A DNA stretch of 64,000 nucleotides from CAYWKS01 sp964458935 (GTDB lineage Bacteria > Planctomycetota > Phycisphaerae > Phycisphaerales > Zrk34): the NCBI GenBank assembly GCA_964458935.1, contig CAYWKS010000002.1, forward strand, positions 122,497 through 186,496, given 5' to 3'. The notes under the pieces are model-generated. The model made no database searches and was not told where the DNA came from. It saw only the letters and a program-made list of their open reading frames with translations. Positions 1 through 8,280 of the stretch are shown here, in pieces. The position numbers were made by a program, and so were the translations under genes. Every line of letters begins with the position of its first letter. Positions within the stretch are counted from its first letter, which is position 1.

Positions 1-5
1 CGGCG

Positions 6-671
6 TCAGGCCGATCCGTACCATTCGCGCATCGCGTCGAGCGTCACGCCCGCGAGGCTCTCGACGACACGGTCGGCGTGGAGCTGGTCGGCCGGGTGGG
101 TATGCGTCACGCCGAGGGTGTGCAGCCCGGCATCGGCCGCCGCGCGGAGGCCGGCCGCGGTGTCTTCGATGGCCACGCACGCGCCCGGCCCCACGCCCAG
201 CCGCTCCGCCGACAGGCGGTAGCACGCCGGGTCCGGCTTGGACCGCGGCACGTCCTCGGCGGTCACGATCGCCTGAAAACGCTCCATCAGCCCGTCGCCC
301 ACGGCGTGCAGGATCACCTCGATGTCGCTGAGCAGCGCGCCCGAACAGATCGCCACGGGCAGCTCCGCGGACGCGTGCTTGATGAGCTCGACCGCCCCGG
401 GGAACGGTCGAACCCCAGCCCCGACCACGTCGACGAAGACCGCGGCCTTGTGCTGCACGAGCTCGTCGAGCTGGCCGGGATCCAGCCGGCGCTGTTGCTC
501 GCCGAACCACGTGGTGATCATGTCACGATCGTCGAACCCCACGTACCTGTCGAGGTACGTCGCGTAGTCGCATTCGAAGCCCAGCGGACCGAGGACACGA
601 CGGAACGCCTCCCAGTGAAGCGGCTCGCTGTCCACGATCACCCCGTCGAAGTCAAAGACGATCGCACGCAT
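6..671 (-). CDS. HAD-superfamily hydrolase, beta-phosphoglucomutase/phosphatase-like
   Basis: A 221-residue haloacid dehalogenase family protein, likely a cytoplasmic phosphatase or phosphoglucomutase acting on a small phosphorylated metabolite. Visible motifs are motif I DFDGV at residues 7-11 (D7 nucleophile, D9 acid/base), CSGA (motif II), SKPDP (motif III lysine) and IEDTAAG (motif IV acidic pair). A helical cap lies between motif I and the core, as in the beta-PGM subgroup. The reading frame extends far upstream, but the start is placed at the ATG at 671 because motif I follows directly and a TAGACT hexamer sits 7 nt before it. It is divergent from the next gene. The substrate cannot be told from sequence. 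Confidence 0.85.
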   Translation of the reverse strand: MRAIVFDFDGVIVDSEPLHWEAFRRVLGPLGFECDYATYLDRYVGFDDRDMITTWFGEQQRRLDPGQLDELVQHKAAVFVDVVGAGVRPFPGAVELIKHASAELPVAICSGALLSDIEVILHAVGDGLMERFQAIVTAEDVPRSKPDPACYRLSAERLGVGPGACVAIEDTAAGLRAAADAGLHTLGVTHTHPADQLHADRVVESLAGVTLDAMREWYGSA

Positions 672-678
672 GCCTCGG

Positions 679-684
679 AGTCTA
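679..684 (-). promoter_or_regulatory. -10 hexamer of a leaderless promoter (HAD hydrolase)
   Basis: TAGACT on the minus strand ends 7 nt before the ATG at 671, so transcription would begin at or next to the start codon. No clear -35 was seen. Confidence 0.5.
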
Positions 685-741
685 GCAGATCGAGCGTCGC
701 GCACGCGCCGTCGGCCGCTTGCCAACGCCCCACGGTGCGGC

Positions 742-747
742 GATATT
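742..747 (+). promoter_or_regulatory. -10 hexamer of a leaderless promoter (nucleotidyltransferase-like gene)
   Basis: GATATT ends 6 nt before the ATG at 754. The spacing matches the other start-proximal -10 boxes in this window. Confidence 0.45.
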
Positions 748-753
748 GGCGGC

Positions 754-1968
754 ATGGTGCACGTGGCGGTGTTCGATGATGGATTCGAGGGATTGGCTCC
801 GCTGACCGACCTGCGGCCCAGCTTCGCGCTGCGGTCCGGGGCGATGACGACGGCCGAGCGCCTGGCCGACCAGGTCAATCGCCCGGTGGAGGCGGTGATC
901 GTGCCGCCGGCCCTGGCGACGCTGGTGGACATGCGGTTCGAGGGGGCGGTGAATCGGCTCCCGGAAGGGCAGGGGCCGTGGCTGCTGCTCAACGGGCGCT
1001 GGCCCACGATCAACGAGCCGCTGCCCAGCGAGATCAACACCGCGCTGGTCGATGCGGACGGGGCGATCGTGGCGGCGCTGCTCGACGAGAGCGAGGCGCG
1101 GCGATTCATCAGCGCCCGCTGCGAGTTGGATGACGACGAAGCGGTGGACGTGGCGCCCGTGGCGAGCGCGGGGTTGCTGCAAAGGCCGTGGGACCTGCTC
1201 CGCGGGCTGGATGAGCGGCTGCGGTACGACTTGCCGCGGCTGGCGGGGCGGTTGAAGCCGTTCGCCGCGGATGCCCACCCGCAGGCCGCGGTGATCGGCG
1301 ACCAGGGCGTGGCGGTCGCCGACCGCGTGGACGTGCATCCGTTCGTGTGCCTCGACGCGACCGACGGGCCGATCGTGCTCGACGAGGGCGCCGTGATCCA
1401 TCCGCACAGCATCGTTTACGGGCCCTGCTACATCGGGCGGGATTCGATGCTGCACGCCCGGACGGACATCGGCAACGCCGCGATCGGCCCCCGCTGCAAG
1501 CTCGGCGGGGAGATTTCCGGCAGCATCATCGACGGCTTCTCCAACAAGGCGCACGCCGGCTACCTCGGCGACAGCTACCTCGGCGAGTGGGTCAACCTCG
1601 GCGCCGGCACGATCACGAGCAACCTGAAGAACACGTACGGCCCGGTGCGCGCCCGGCACGGCTGCGCCGGCGAGCCCGAGGACACCGGCATGCAGTTCCT
1701 CGGGGCCATCATCGCCGACCATGTGAAGACGGCGATCGGCACGCGGCTATCGACGGGCACCTGCCTGGCGACCGGGGCGATGATCGCGCTGTCCGCTTTT
1801 CCACCGCGTTACGTCGACCGTTTCCGGTTCCTGACCGACCGGGGCGAGTCACGCTACGAACTGGATCGCTTTGCGCTGGTGGCCGACCGCATGATGCAGC
1901 GACGCGGCCAGCGGGTGACCGCGGACCTCGCGCATCGCTTCGCGCAGTTGTACGGGGCGCACGACTGA
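754..1968 (+). CDS. GlmU-like putative sugar-nucleotidyltransferase/acyltransferase (NTP_transf_4 type)
   Basis: A 404-residue protein. The N-terminal part (about 1-190) resembles the NTP_transf_4 domain, a relative of sugar nucleotidyltransferases that lacks an obvious canonical pyrophosphorylase signature. The C-terminal part (about 200-350) shows hexapeptide-repeat spacing of a left-handed beta helix, as in GlmU, with a GEWVNLGAG segment and a T-S-N-L-K-N-TYGP stretch similar to GlmU-like acyltransferases. Probable role: activation or acylation of a sugar phosphate for envelope polysaccharide. The start at 754 is chosen over upstream codons because the alternative N-terminus is low-complexity Arg-rich and a -10 box lies just upstream. 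The substrate is unknown. Confidence 0.75.
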   Translation: MVHVAVFDDGFEGLAPLTDLRPSFALRSGAMTTAERLADQVNRPVEAVIVPPALATLVDMRFEGAVNRLPEGQGPWLLLNGRWPTINEPLPSEINTALVDADGAIVAALLDESEARRFISARCELDDDEAVDVAPVASAGLLQRPWDLLRGLDERLRYDLPRLAGRLKPFAADAHPQAAVIGDQGVAVADRVDVHPFVCLDATDGPIVLDEGAVIHPHSIVYGPCYIGRDSMLHARTDIGNAAIGPRCKLGGEISGSIIDGFSNKAHAGYLGDSYLGEWVNLGAGTITSNLKNTYGPVRARHGCAGEPEDTGMQFLGAIIADHVKTAIGTRLSTGTCLATGAMIALSAFPPRYVDRFRFLTDRGESRYELDRFALVADRMMQRRGQRVTADLAHRFAQLYGAHD

Positions 1969-1975
1969 CGCCGGG

Positions 1976-2956
1976 TCACTGGCCCGCTTCCAGCAGGACC
2001 TTGATCACGTCGGCGCGTGCGGCCACCTGGAGCGCTTCGACCCCGTCGTCAAGCTTCATGCGGCGGGAGATCAGCGAGAGCACGTCCACCGAGCCGGCGG
2101 CGAGCAAGTCCAACGCCTCGTCGAAGGGGCCGCACCGGCTCCCGATGAGCGAGACCTCGTGGATGACGAGGGGCGAGAGGTCGACGGCGGCCTGATCGGC
2201 GACGGTGGTCTTGAGCACGATGGTGCCGCGCGGGCGGACCAGTTGCATGGCCAGCTCCAGCCCGCTCGACGATGCCGTGCAGTCGACGACGATGTCCTGG
2301 TCGGCGCGCGGCGTGAGTTCGTCGAGCAGGCGGTGGGCGATCCCCCATTTCTCGCAGAGTTCGAGCTTGCGCGGGTGCTTGCCGATGAGGCGGACCGAGG
2401 CGTTGCCCTGCGCGAGGGTCTGGGCGACGAGCAGGCCCAGCCGGCCGTCGCCGAGCACGGTGATGTAGGGTGAACCGGCGATGTGCAGTTGGCGGTTGAT
2501 CTCGCAGGCCGCGGCGAGCGGTTCGGTAAAGACCGCCGCGTCATCGCTGACGGCATCCGGCACCGGCAGGAGGTTGCGGACGGGCAGGGTGAACCGTTCG
2601 GCGAAGCAGCCGTCGCGACCGGCGATGCCCAGGACCGTCCGGTCGCGGCAGTGGTTGCTCAGCCCGCCCTTGCACAGGTCGCACCTGCCGCAGACACAGT
2701 TGATCCCGCCGACCACCCGCTGCCCGACCAGCCGCCGGGCGCGGTCGTCGGCATCCTCGGCGACCGCCTCGACGACGCCGACAAACTCATGCCCGAGCAC
2801 GCCGGAGAAGCCCATGTATCCGCGGCAGATCTCCAGGTCCGTCGAACAGACGCCGGCGAGTAGCGGGCGGATGACCGCTTCGCCGGCCGGCGAAGCAGGC
2901 TCGGGCCGATCCGTCTGAAGCTGCGGTTTATGACCGTCATAGACCAGCGCACGCAC
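1976..2956 (-). CDS. Zinc-dependent medium-chain alcohol/sorbitol dehydrogenase family protein
   Basis: A 326-residue MDR-superfamily oxidoreductase. Catalytic zinc ligands are visible as GVCSTD (Cys), GHE (His-Glu) and a later Glu; the four-cysteine structural zinc lobe is CVCGRCDLCKGG...NHC. The Rossmann segment around VLGDGRLGLLVAQ binds NAD(P). Family members oxidise alcohols, polyols or threonine. The GDGRLG form replaces the more usual GxGxxG, with the third position occupied by R. It lies 18 bp downstream of the HEAT-repeat lipoprotein gene on the same strand and may be co-transcribed, although the two have no evident joint function. The substrate is not assignable. Confidence 0.85.
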   Translation of the reverse strand: MRALVYDGHKPQLQTDRPEPASPAGEAVIRPLLAGVCSTDLEICRGYMGFSGVLGHEFVGVVEAVAEDADDRARRLVGQRVVGGINCVCGRCDLCKGGLSNHCRDRTVLGIAGRDGCFAERFTLPVRNLLPVPDAVSDDAAVFTEPLAAACEINRQLHIAGSPYITVLGDGRLGLLVAQTLAQGNASVRLIGKHPRKLELCEKWGIAHRLLDELTPRADQDIVVDCTASSSGLELAMQLVRPRGTIVLKTTVADQAAVDLSPLVIHEVSLIGSRCGPFDEALDLLAAGSVDVLSLISRRMKLDDGVEALQVAARADVIKVLLEAGQ

Positions 2957-2974
2957 GGGCGGGCTCCCAAGAGG

Positions 2975-3853
2975 TCAACTGTCGTCCGTCTCGTCGCGGA
3001 CCGCGTCGGGCATGACCGGGCCGGTCGACTCGTTGCCCTCCGCGGAGACCTCCGTGGGCACGCGCGGCTTCTGCGGCGGAGGCGCGTCGGACGCCTTCCA
3101 GAACTGTGCCTTCTTCAGCCACCCGCGATGCTGATACGGCTCGTACGTGTAGGCGACGCCGTTGGTGAACAGGTTCTGGTGATCGTTCGACCATTGCAGC
3201 CAGGGCTCCGGCTCGTGGCCGAAGTCCTCGCCGGTCAGAAGCTTCAACGACTGGCGAGCGGCGTGGCTGACCCCGAAGTCGTCGTCGGTGAGGACACCGA
3301 GCAGGGCGTCGAACACCCTCGGGCGGGGGTACTGGCCGAGGGCGCGTGCCGCCGCCAGCCGCACGTCGATCTCCTCGTCGTCCTGCGCGGCACGGATCAA
3401 CGGATCGATGGCCTCGTCGGTATGGAGCTTCTGCAGCGCCTTGGCCGCTTCCCACCGCACGATGCTCGCATCGTCCTTCTGCAGGTGGCGGAGGATGACC
3501 TGGACATCGTCCACGCCGCCATGCTCGCCGAGCGCCTGGATGCAGGCCGCTCGGACGGTGGGGTCGGCGTCGTCGACGAGCAGGCGGTAGGTGCGCACGT
3601 ACGGGGCCTCGCCGCCCCAGTCGGCGTTGGACAGCAGGATGATGCTGCGGCGGCGCTTGTCGGCGTCGGCGAGGTCGAACGCGTCACGCGCCGCCTCGGT
3701 GGGCGTGGGGGTCGCGTCCCCGCCACCGAGGACGCCCGCCAACGCCTGCCCCGGGCTCTGACCGCAGCCGATCATCAAGACCGACACCGTCACCAGCGCC
3801 GCCAAACACGCCACCGTCCTGATCGGCTGAGCTGTCAATGGCTGCTTGTGCAT
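2975..3853 (-). CDS. HEAT-repeat lipoprotein
   Basis: A 292-residue predicted lipoprotein. The start at 3853 gives a signal sequence with a lipobox ending LMIGC (Cys30) and has a GGAG ribosome site a few bases upstream. The mature part carries at least three to four HEAT/PBS-like helical repeats (for example the RAACIQALGEHG, RWEAAKALQKL and RLAAARALGQY segments at about 100-220), which form protein-binding solenoids. The C-terminus is Pro- and acid-rich. A TACAAT box lies about 45 nt upstream. The likely role is envelope protein scaffolding; the partner is unknown. Confidence 0.75.
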   Translation of the reverse strand: MHKQPLTAQPIRTVACLAALVTVSVLMIGCGQSPGQALAGVLGGGDATPTPTEAARDAFDLADADKRRRSIILLSNADWGGEAPYVRTYRLLVDDADPTVRAACIQALGEHGGVDDVQVILRHLQKDDASIVRWEAAKALQKLHTDEAIDPLIRAAQDDEEIDVRLAAARALGQYPRPRVFDALLGVLTDDDFGVSHAARQSLKLLTGEDFGHEPEPWLQWSNDHQNLFTNGVAYTYEPYQHRGWLKKAQFWKASDAPPPQKPRVPTEVSAEGNESTGPVMPDAVRDETDDS

Positions 3854-3966
3854 GGATTGATCTCCTGATCGTGAGCGGCGGTCGTCCCTGACCGGGCGTA
3901 TTGTAAGCCAGCGCCCGGCCACATGCATGCATGGGCGCGCGGCTGTTCATCCCGCCCATCGCCGCA

Positions 3967-3972
3967 TATGCT
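3967..3972 (+). promoter_or_regulatory. -10 hexamer of a leaderless promoter (dat-like gene)
   Basis: TATGCT ends 6 nt before the ATG at 3979. Confidence 0.45.
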
Positions 3973-3978
3973 CTGGTC

Positions 3979-4854
3979 ATGTCGCCCACGGTCTACCTTG
4001 ACGGCCAGTACGCTTCGCGCGATCAGGCGCTGATCAGCCCGCTGGATCGGGGTTTTCTGTTCGCCGACGGCGTGTACGAGGTCGTCCGGTACTACGGCGG
4101 GCGGCCGCTGGCGATGGCCGAGCACACCCGGCGGATGGCCGACTCGCTGGCGATGGTCCGGATCACCTACCCCGACGACCTGGAGCCGCTGCCGCGGGTC
4201 AGCGAGCGTCTGGTCGAAGCCAACGCCTGCCCGGACTGCTACGTGTACTGGCAGGTGACGCGGGGCGTGGCCGAGCGGGACCACCGATTCCCCGACCCGC
4301 CGGTGCGTCCGACGATCTTCGCCTTTGCCAAGCCGATGGGACCGCTGCCGCCGCGGGTTGATCTGCAACCGATGACGGCCATCACGCACCCAGACATCCG
4401 CTGGCAACGCTGCGCGATCAAGTCGGTGGCACTGCTGCCGAACGTGCTGGCGCGGCAGGCGGCGGCCGACGCCGGGGCCGATGAGGCGATCCTCGTCAAC
4501 GCCGACGGCCACGTGACCGAGGGCACGGCCCGATCGGTGCTCGCGGTCTTCCGCGGCCGCGTGCATACCCACCCGCTCGACGGGTCGATCCTCGGATCGA
4601 TCACACGCCGGCTTGTGCTGATGCTGGCCGAGGACGCCGACATCGAAGTCGTTGAGCAGGCCTTCACCGCCGAGCAACTACTCGCGGCGGACGAGGTCAT
4701 GGTCGCCGGGACGACCACGGAGGTGCGTCCGGTCAGCACGGTGGACGGATCGAGCATCGGTGACCGTGAGGTCGGGCCGGTGACGCGGCGTCTCGCCGAG
4801 GCATTGCATGCTTACACCCGCCGGGAATGCGGGCTGGCCTCGATCGAGTCCTGA
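3979..4854 (+). CDS. Class IV PLP aminotransferase, D-amino acid aminotransferase-like
   Basis: A 291-residue fold-type IV PLP enzyme. The N-terminus reads DRGFLFADGVYEVVRYYGG, typical of D-amino acid aminotransferase, and the catalytic lysine lies in IKSVALLPN at about residue 151. The glutamate that contacts PLP is in VTEGTARS. It would interconvert D-alanine and D-glutamate with keto acids and supply D-amino acids for peptidoglycan. Branched-chain aminotransferase and 4-amino-4-deoxychorismate lyase are related alternatives, but the IKS...N motif favours the D-amino acid group. Its 3' end overlaps the convergent CYTH gene by 43 bp. Confidence 0.82.
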   Translation: MSPTVYLDGQYASRDQALISPLDRGFLFADGVYEVVRYYGGRPLAMAEHTRRMADSLAMVRITYPDDLEPLPRVSERLVEANACPDCYVYWQVTRGVAERDHRFPDPPVRPTIFAFAKPMGPLPPRVDLQPMTAITHPDIRWQRCAIKSVALLPNVLARQAAADAGADEAILVNADGHVTEGTARSVLAVFRGRVHTHPLDGSILGSITRRLVLMLAEDADIEVVEQAFTAEQLLAADEVMVAGTTTEVRPVSTVDGSSIGDREVGPVTRRLAEALHAYTRRECGLASIES

Positions 4855-5420
4855 CCGCTATCAAACAGGATTCGCCGATCGGCGATGTCGTTCTCGTCGA
4901 GGAAACTGGTCAACATCGCGACATAGCTGCTGGCCACGAGCGGGTGCTTGGCCAGGCCGAGCCGCTGACGTGCCGCCTGAACCGATTCGGCGCTGGGGCC
5001 CTCGATCTCGATAAACGACCCGAGGTAGGGGACCACGTCCAACTCGATCGTGCAGCCGTCGAGCTGATACCGCCTTCGCCGCTTCTCGAATCGGATTACC
5101 TCGTGATAACCGAGTTCGGCCAGCAGCGCCAACGCCGCGTCGACGCTGTCCACGATCATTTCGATCTCGCCCCGGCTCTTGATCGGGGCGATCGACCGCG
5201 GGCCCTTGTAGGTGACGACGACCTTCGCCGGCTGGTCCTCCGCGTCGATCCGGCGGACGCGAAGGCCCCGATCACCCGCTTTGAGGCCACGCATATCGGT
5301 GTCGACGAAGATGTTTTCTTCCAGCATGACGGCGACCGGTTCGGCGCCGAGTTCGGCCAGCTTCCGCTCGAGCGCCGCGTGATCGGCCACCCGAAGCTTG
5401 GCCTCAATTTCGATTTTCAC
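4812..5420 (-). CDS. CYTH-domain protein (class IV adenylate cyclase / ThTPase-like)
   Basis: About 202 residues starting at a GTG (5420) preceded by GGGAGA with good spacing; an ATG at 5459 would add 13 residues. The diagnostic ExExK motif appears as EIEAK near the N-terminus, followed by charged strands with alternating basic (RVRR, YKGP) and acidic (EIEMIVD, ELDVVP, FIEIEG) residues of the eight-stranded triphosphate tunnel. CYTH enzymes act on triphosphates with divalent metal, as adenylate cyclases, thiamine triphosphatases or polyphosphatases. The exact reaction cannot be chosen from sequence. Confidence 0.8.
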   Translation of the reverse strand: MKIEIEAKLRVADHAALERKLAELGAEPVAVMLEENIFVDTDMRGLKAGDRGLRVRRIDAEDQPAKVVVTYKGPRSIAPIKSRGEIEMIVDSVDAALALLAELGYHEVIRFEKRRRRYQLDGCTIELDVVPYLGSFIEIEGPSAESVQAARQRLGLAKHPLVASSYVAMLTSFLDENDIADRRILFDSGQDSIEASPHSRRV

Positions 5421-5609
5421 GGCCCATTCTCCCGCCGAGGTCGGCGTGTATGCGGTCATGTCCAGCCTCGGACGCCGGCTCGTCAGGTCAAGCGTAGAGC
5501 GACCAGCGAAACCCGGTCAAGCTCCCGCAGGCTGTGGCCTGGAGATCGGCCGCCCCCTGACCCAATATCACATAATTGATCTTATCAGACGTTGTCTTGA
5601 GGCCGGCCA

Positions 5610-5638
5610 TTCACACGGCGGGCATCCGGGCATACAAT
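5610..5638 (+). promoter_or_regulatory. Sigma70-type promoter of the fur-like gene
   Basis: TTCACA (5610-5615), a 17-bp spacer and TACAAT (5633-5638) give a textbook -35/-10 pair about 55 bp before the ATG at 5694. An unusually AT-rich patch at about 5563-5590 lies just upstream and could be an UP element or operator; no clean Fur box was recognised. Confidence 0.5.
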
Positions 5639-5693
5639 CTGCACGTGTGAAGCACGATTCGCTGCCTCGACGGACCCTCTTAAGCGAGACATC

Positions 5694-6173
5694 ATGCCGC
5701 TGAGCTCATCAGGCAATTCACCGTCGCAAGATGATATGCAGATCGTTCAGCCCCTGTGCGCGATCTTCCGCAGGTTTCTCAAGAATCGCGGGCTGAAATT
5801 CACGACCGAGCGGGCGGTCATCCTCGACGCCGTGCTCGCCAAAGACGCGGTCTTCGAGGTGGACGAGCTGCTCTTCGAGATGCATCAGCAAGGCCACCGC
5901 GTCTCCAAGGCCACCGTCTACCGGACCATCAAGCACCTCGTCGAGGCCGGCATCATCCAGGAAGTCCTGCTCGACAGCCGCCAGGCCCACTATCAACTGG
6001 TTTACGGCCGGGAACACACCGACCACATCGTCGACGTGGACACCGATCAGATGATCGAGTTCCATTCCGACGAGTTGATCGAGTTGCGGAATCGGATCTG
6101 CCGCGAGCACGGGCTCGAGCCGTCCGGCCATCGCATGCTGATCTACGGGACGCGGCCGCCCGGGTCGCAGTGA
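5694..6173 (+). CDS. Fur-family metal-responsive transcriptional regulator
   Basis: A 159-residue Fur/Zur/PerR-type repressor. The N-terminal winged helix includes RVSKATVYRTIKHLVEAG (about residues 69-86), the DNA-recognition region. The dimerisation domain has the metal-binding pattern HTDHIVDVD and EFHSDELIELRNRICREHG. The paired CxxC structural-zinc cysteines of E. coli Fur are absent (Asp occupies the first site), so it belongs to a cysteine-poor subgroup. Metal specificity is uncertain. ATG 5694 is taken; an in-frame ATG at 5736 is also possible. Confidence 0.88.
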   Translation: MPLSSSGNSPSQDDMQIVQPLCAIFRRFLKNRGLKFTTERAVILDAVLAKDAVFEVDELLFEMHQQGHRVSKATVYRTIKHLVEAGIIQEVLLDSRQAHYQLVYGREHTDHIVDVDTDQMIEFHSDELIELRNRICREHGLEPSGHRMLIYGTRPPGSQ

Positions 6174-6181
6174 AACGCGCG

Positions 6182-6886
6182 TCAGGGCTGCTGCTCCTCG
6201 GATTCGAACTCGATCCCGGTCAGGTCGTCTGCTTCCCAGTTTACCTCGCGGCTGATGCGATAGCGGCCATCCATCCAACGGCCCAGGTCGATGGTCTTGC
6301 ACCGGCTGGAGCAGAATGGGAACGTCGGGGTATGCGGTGCGACGCGTGACCGGCAGATCGGGCATGCCGCCCCACTTTCTGTCGCAAAGTGCATCAGCGG
6401 CTCGACACGTCGCCGCAACGCCGCCTCTCGCTCAGCCCACCCGCCGAACGCAAACAACGCGATTTCCCGACGCTCTTGCCCCGCGTGACGCAGACAAATC
6501 TCCAGTCGATCGGCCGGCAACTCCCCGGCGATCCGCTCGGCCCATTCGATGGCGCTGATGCACTGGTCGGCCAGCTCCGCGGTCCAGCCCGTCGAATCGA
6601 GGTCCGCCAGCGCATCGATGCGGTAGGCGTCGATGTGCAGCAGCGGCGGCGCGTTCGGGCTCGTGGCGTACTCCTGCATGACGACGAACGTCGGGCTGCA
6701 TACGACCCGTTCGTCGACCCCCAGGCCCCCCGCCAGTCCACGGATGAGCTGGGTCTTTCCAGCGCCCAGTTCCCCGTGCAGCGCAATCACATCACCGGCC
6801 GCGACGACCGAGGCGATCGCCCGGCCGACCGCAACGGTCTCGGCAACGCTCTGTGTGGTCAACTGGATGGTGGCGGTGTTGGTCAT
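6182..6886 (-). CDS. tsaE-yacG: Fusion of TsaE (tRNA t6A ATPase) and YacG (zinc-ribbon gyrase inhibitor)
   Basis: A 234-residue fusion. Residues 1 to about 150 are TsaE: Walker A GELGAGKT at 38-45, the SPTFVVMQEY segment, HIDAYRI and EWAERI. TsaE powers formation of N6-threonylcarbamoyladenosine in tRNA with TsaB/TsaD. Residues about 172-212 match YacG: Cys175 and Cys178, then Cys192 and Cys196, followed by DLGRWMDGRYRISRE, the zinc ribbon that binds GyrB and inhibits DNA gyrase. The start is the ATG at 6886, which overlaps the thiL stop as ATGA, so translation is probably coupled. The two families are normally separate genes. Confidence 0.85.
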   Translation of the reverse strand: MTNTATIQLTTQSVAETVAVGRAIASVVAAGDVIALHGELGAGKTQLIRGLAGGLGVDERVVCSPTFVVMQEYATSPNAPPLLHIDAYRIDALADLDSTGWTAELADQCISAIEWAERIAGELPADRLEICLRHAGQERREIALFAFGGWAEREAALRRRVEPLMHFATESGAACPICRSRVAPHTPTFPFCSSRCKTIDLGRWMDGRYRISREVNWEADDLTGIEFESEEQQP

Positions 6887-7797
6887 GGTTGATGGCCGTG
6901 CTCCCAGCCGGTCGGCGTGAGCGAGCGGCGTTGCCCGCCGGCATCGACCAGCGTCAGACCCGCAGCGGGATCGCGCGACACGATACGCCCGATGGCGGTG
7001 ACGGGCACGCCTCCCAGGCTGGACGGCACGTCGCCGCCCGCCGTGAAACACAGCTCGTAATCCTCCCCGTCGCCGAGCGCGTTGTCGAGCGTCGCGCCCG
7101 GGCGGCAAGGCACGGCGTCTGCATCGATCTCCGCCGAAACACCGGAGGCTGCGCAGATGTGTCCGAGGTCCGCAGCCAGGCCGTCTGAGATGTCGATCAT
7201 GCTGCGCAAGCGATCACCGAGGGCATCGGCGAGGGCGATGGCGGTGTCGATGCGCGGTTCGGCGGACAGGTGCGGGCCCCCCCCCTGCTCGTCCCAGGCC
7301 CCGCCGAGGCTGCCGGTGACGTAAACCAGATCGCCGGCGCGCGCGCCGCTGCGCAGCACGGCGCGGCCATCCGGGCCGGCGGGCTCGGCGAACACCGTGA
7401 CTGTCACGAGCAGCGGTTGTTCCCAGATGCTCACGTCGCCGCCGATCACCGGGCAATGGTAGCGGCGGCCGGTTTCGTGCAGGGCATCGGCCAGGCACGC
7501 GGCCTGGTCATGCGTCCAGTCGCGAGGGAGGCAGGCGGCGGCCACCGCACCCACCGGCCGGGCCGCCATCGCCGCCACGTCCGAGAGGTTGCGGACCATC
7601 GCCTTGCGCGCGACCAGCTCCAGCGGGGTCGTGGCGCACCGCACGTGCACGCCGTCGGCGACCTGGTCGACGGTCACGAGCAGGCATGCCCCGCCGATAC
7701 GCACCGCGCCCATGTCGTCCCCGGGGGGGATGACGACATCGGCGGGCATGGCCGCGTTGTGCTTGAAGACGTGCTGGAGCAGGGCGAACTCGCGCAT
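6883..7797 (-). CDS. thiL: Thiamine-monophosphate kinase
   Basis: A 304-residue AIR-synthase/PurM-superfamily kinase making thiamine pyrophosphate from thiamine monophosphate and ATP. Characteristic segments are IPPGDDMGAV, VTVDQVADGVH, RKAMVRNLSDVAAMAARP, IGGDVS, MIDISDGLAADL and GDGEDYELCF, all with the metal-binding Asp residues present. Length is near the family norm (about 320). A TACGAT box ends 6 nt before the ATG at 7797, so the mRNA is probably leaderless and bicistronic with the tsaE-yacG fusion. Confidence 0.93.
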   Translation of the reverse strand: MREFALLQHVFKHNAAMPADVVIPPGDDMGAVRIGGACLLVTVDQVADGVHVRCATTPLELVARKAMVRNLSDVAAMAARPVGAVAAACLPRDWTHDQAACLADALHETGRRYHCPVIGGDVSIWEQPLLVTVTVFAEPAGPDGRAVLRSGARAGDLVYVTGSLGGAWDEQGGGPHLSAEPRIDTAIALADALGDRLRSMIDISDGLAADLGHICAASGVSAEIDADAVPCRPGATLDNALGDGEDYELCFTAGGDVPSSLGGVPVTAIGRIVSRDPAAGLTLVDAGGQRRSLTPTGWEHGHQP

Positions 7798-7803
7798 GGC
7801 ACA

Positions 7804-7809
7804 ATCGTA
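7804..7809 (-). promoter_or_regulatory. -10 hexamer of the leaderless thiL promoter
   Basis: TACGAT on the minus strand ends 6 nt before the thiL ATG. Confidence 0.5.
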
Positions 7810-7824
7810 CCACGCGCCATCGAC

Positions 7825-8280
7825 TCAAGCCGCCGGGCGTTCGCTGCCCGATCGCAGCAGCACCTCGAGATCGGTCACGCGGAAGCGGAGCACGGCCACA
7901 CGCTGCGCGAGGTGGCCGATGTGCGACTCGCGGAGCTCCACCACCCGGGCGTCGATCAACGCCGTGACCGCGGCGACGGCGTGCTCGGTCGGCAGATCGC
8001 TCTCATCCCGCTCGGGGCCGCGAACCGGGCCGGTCGACGCGTCGACGGTGAAGCTCACCGCGGCGCCGGCGGCGATGGCGTCCGCCAGCGGCTCGCCCAG
8101 CGCGGCGTAAGCCACGAATACCCCGTCCACTCGCGGCTCGTAATGCACACGAGCCCGCAAACCGCGGCCCGTCGCCGGGTCCAGCGCCTCAATCACCCCC
8201 GCCCGATGACGCAGCAGGAATCGGATCGCCGCGCGTGTCAGTGGAACGGTTCGGCTGGTCATGGACTGGGATGCGATCAT
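7825..8280 (-). CDS. Hypothetical protein, possible split-barrel (PNPOx-like) fold
   Basis: A 151-residue protein from an ATG at 8280 preceded by GGAG at suitable spacing; a shorter start at 8262 is possible. The central part alternates beta-prone stretches (RARVHYEPRVDGVFVAYAAL, then AVSFTVDA), loosely reminiscent of FMN-binding split-barrel proteins, and the C-terminal half is helical and may form a short coiled coil (HIGHLAQRVAVLRFRVTDLEVLL). No catalytic motif is recognised. It is upstream of thiL on the same strand with a 27-bp gap, but thiL has its own -10 box. Function unknown. Confidence 0.55.
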   Translation of the reverse strand: MIASQSMTSRTVPLTRAAIRFLLRHRAGVIEALDPATGRGLRARVHYEPRVDGVFVAYAALGEPLADAIAAGAAVSFTVDASTGPVRGPERDESDLPTEHAVAAVTALIDARVVELRESHIGHLAQRVAVLRFRVTDLEVLLRSGSERPAA

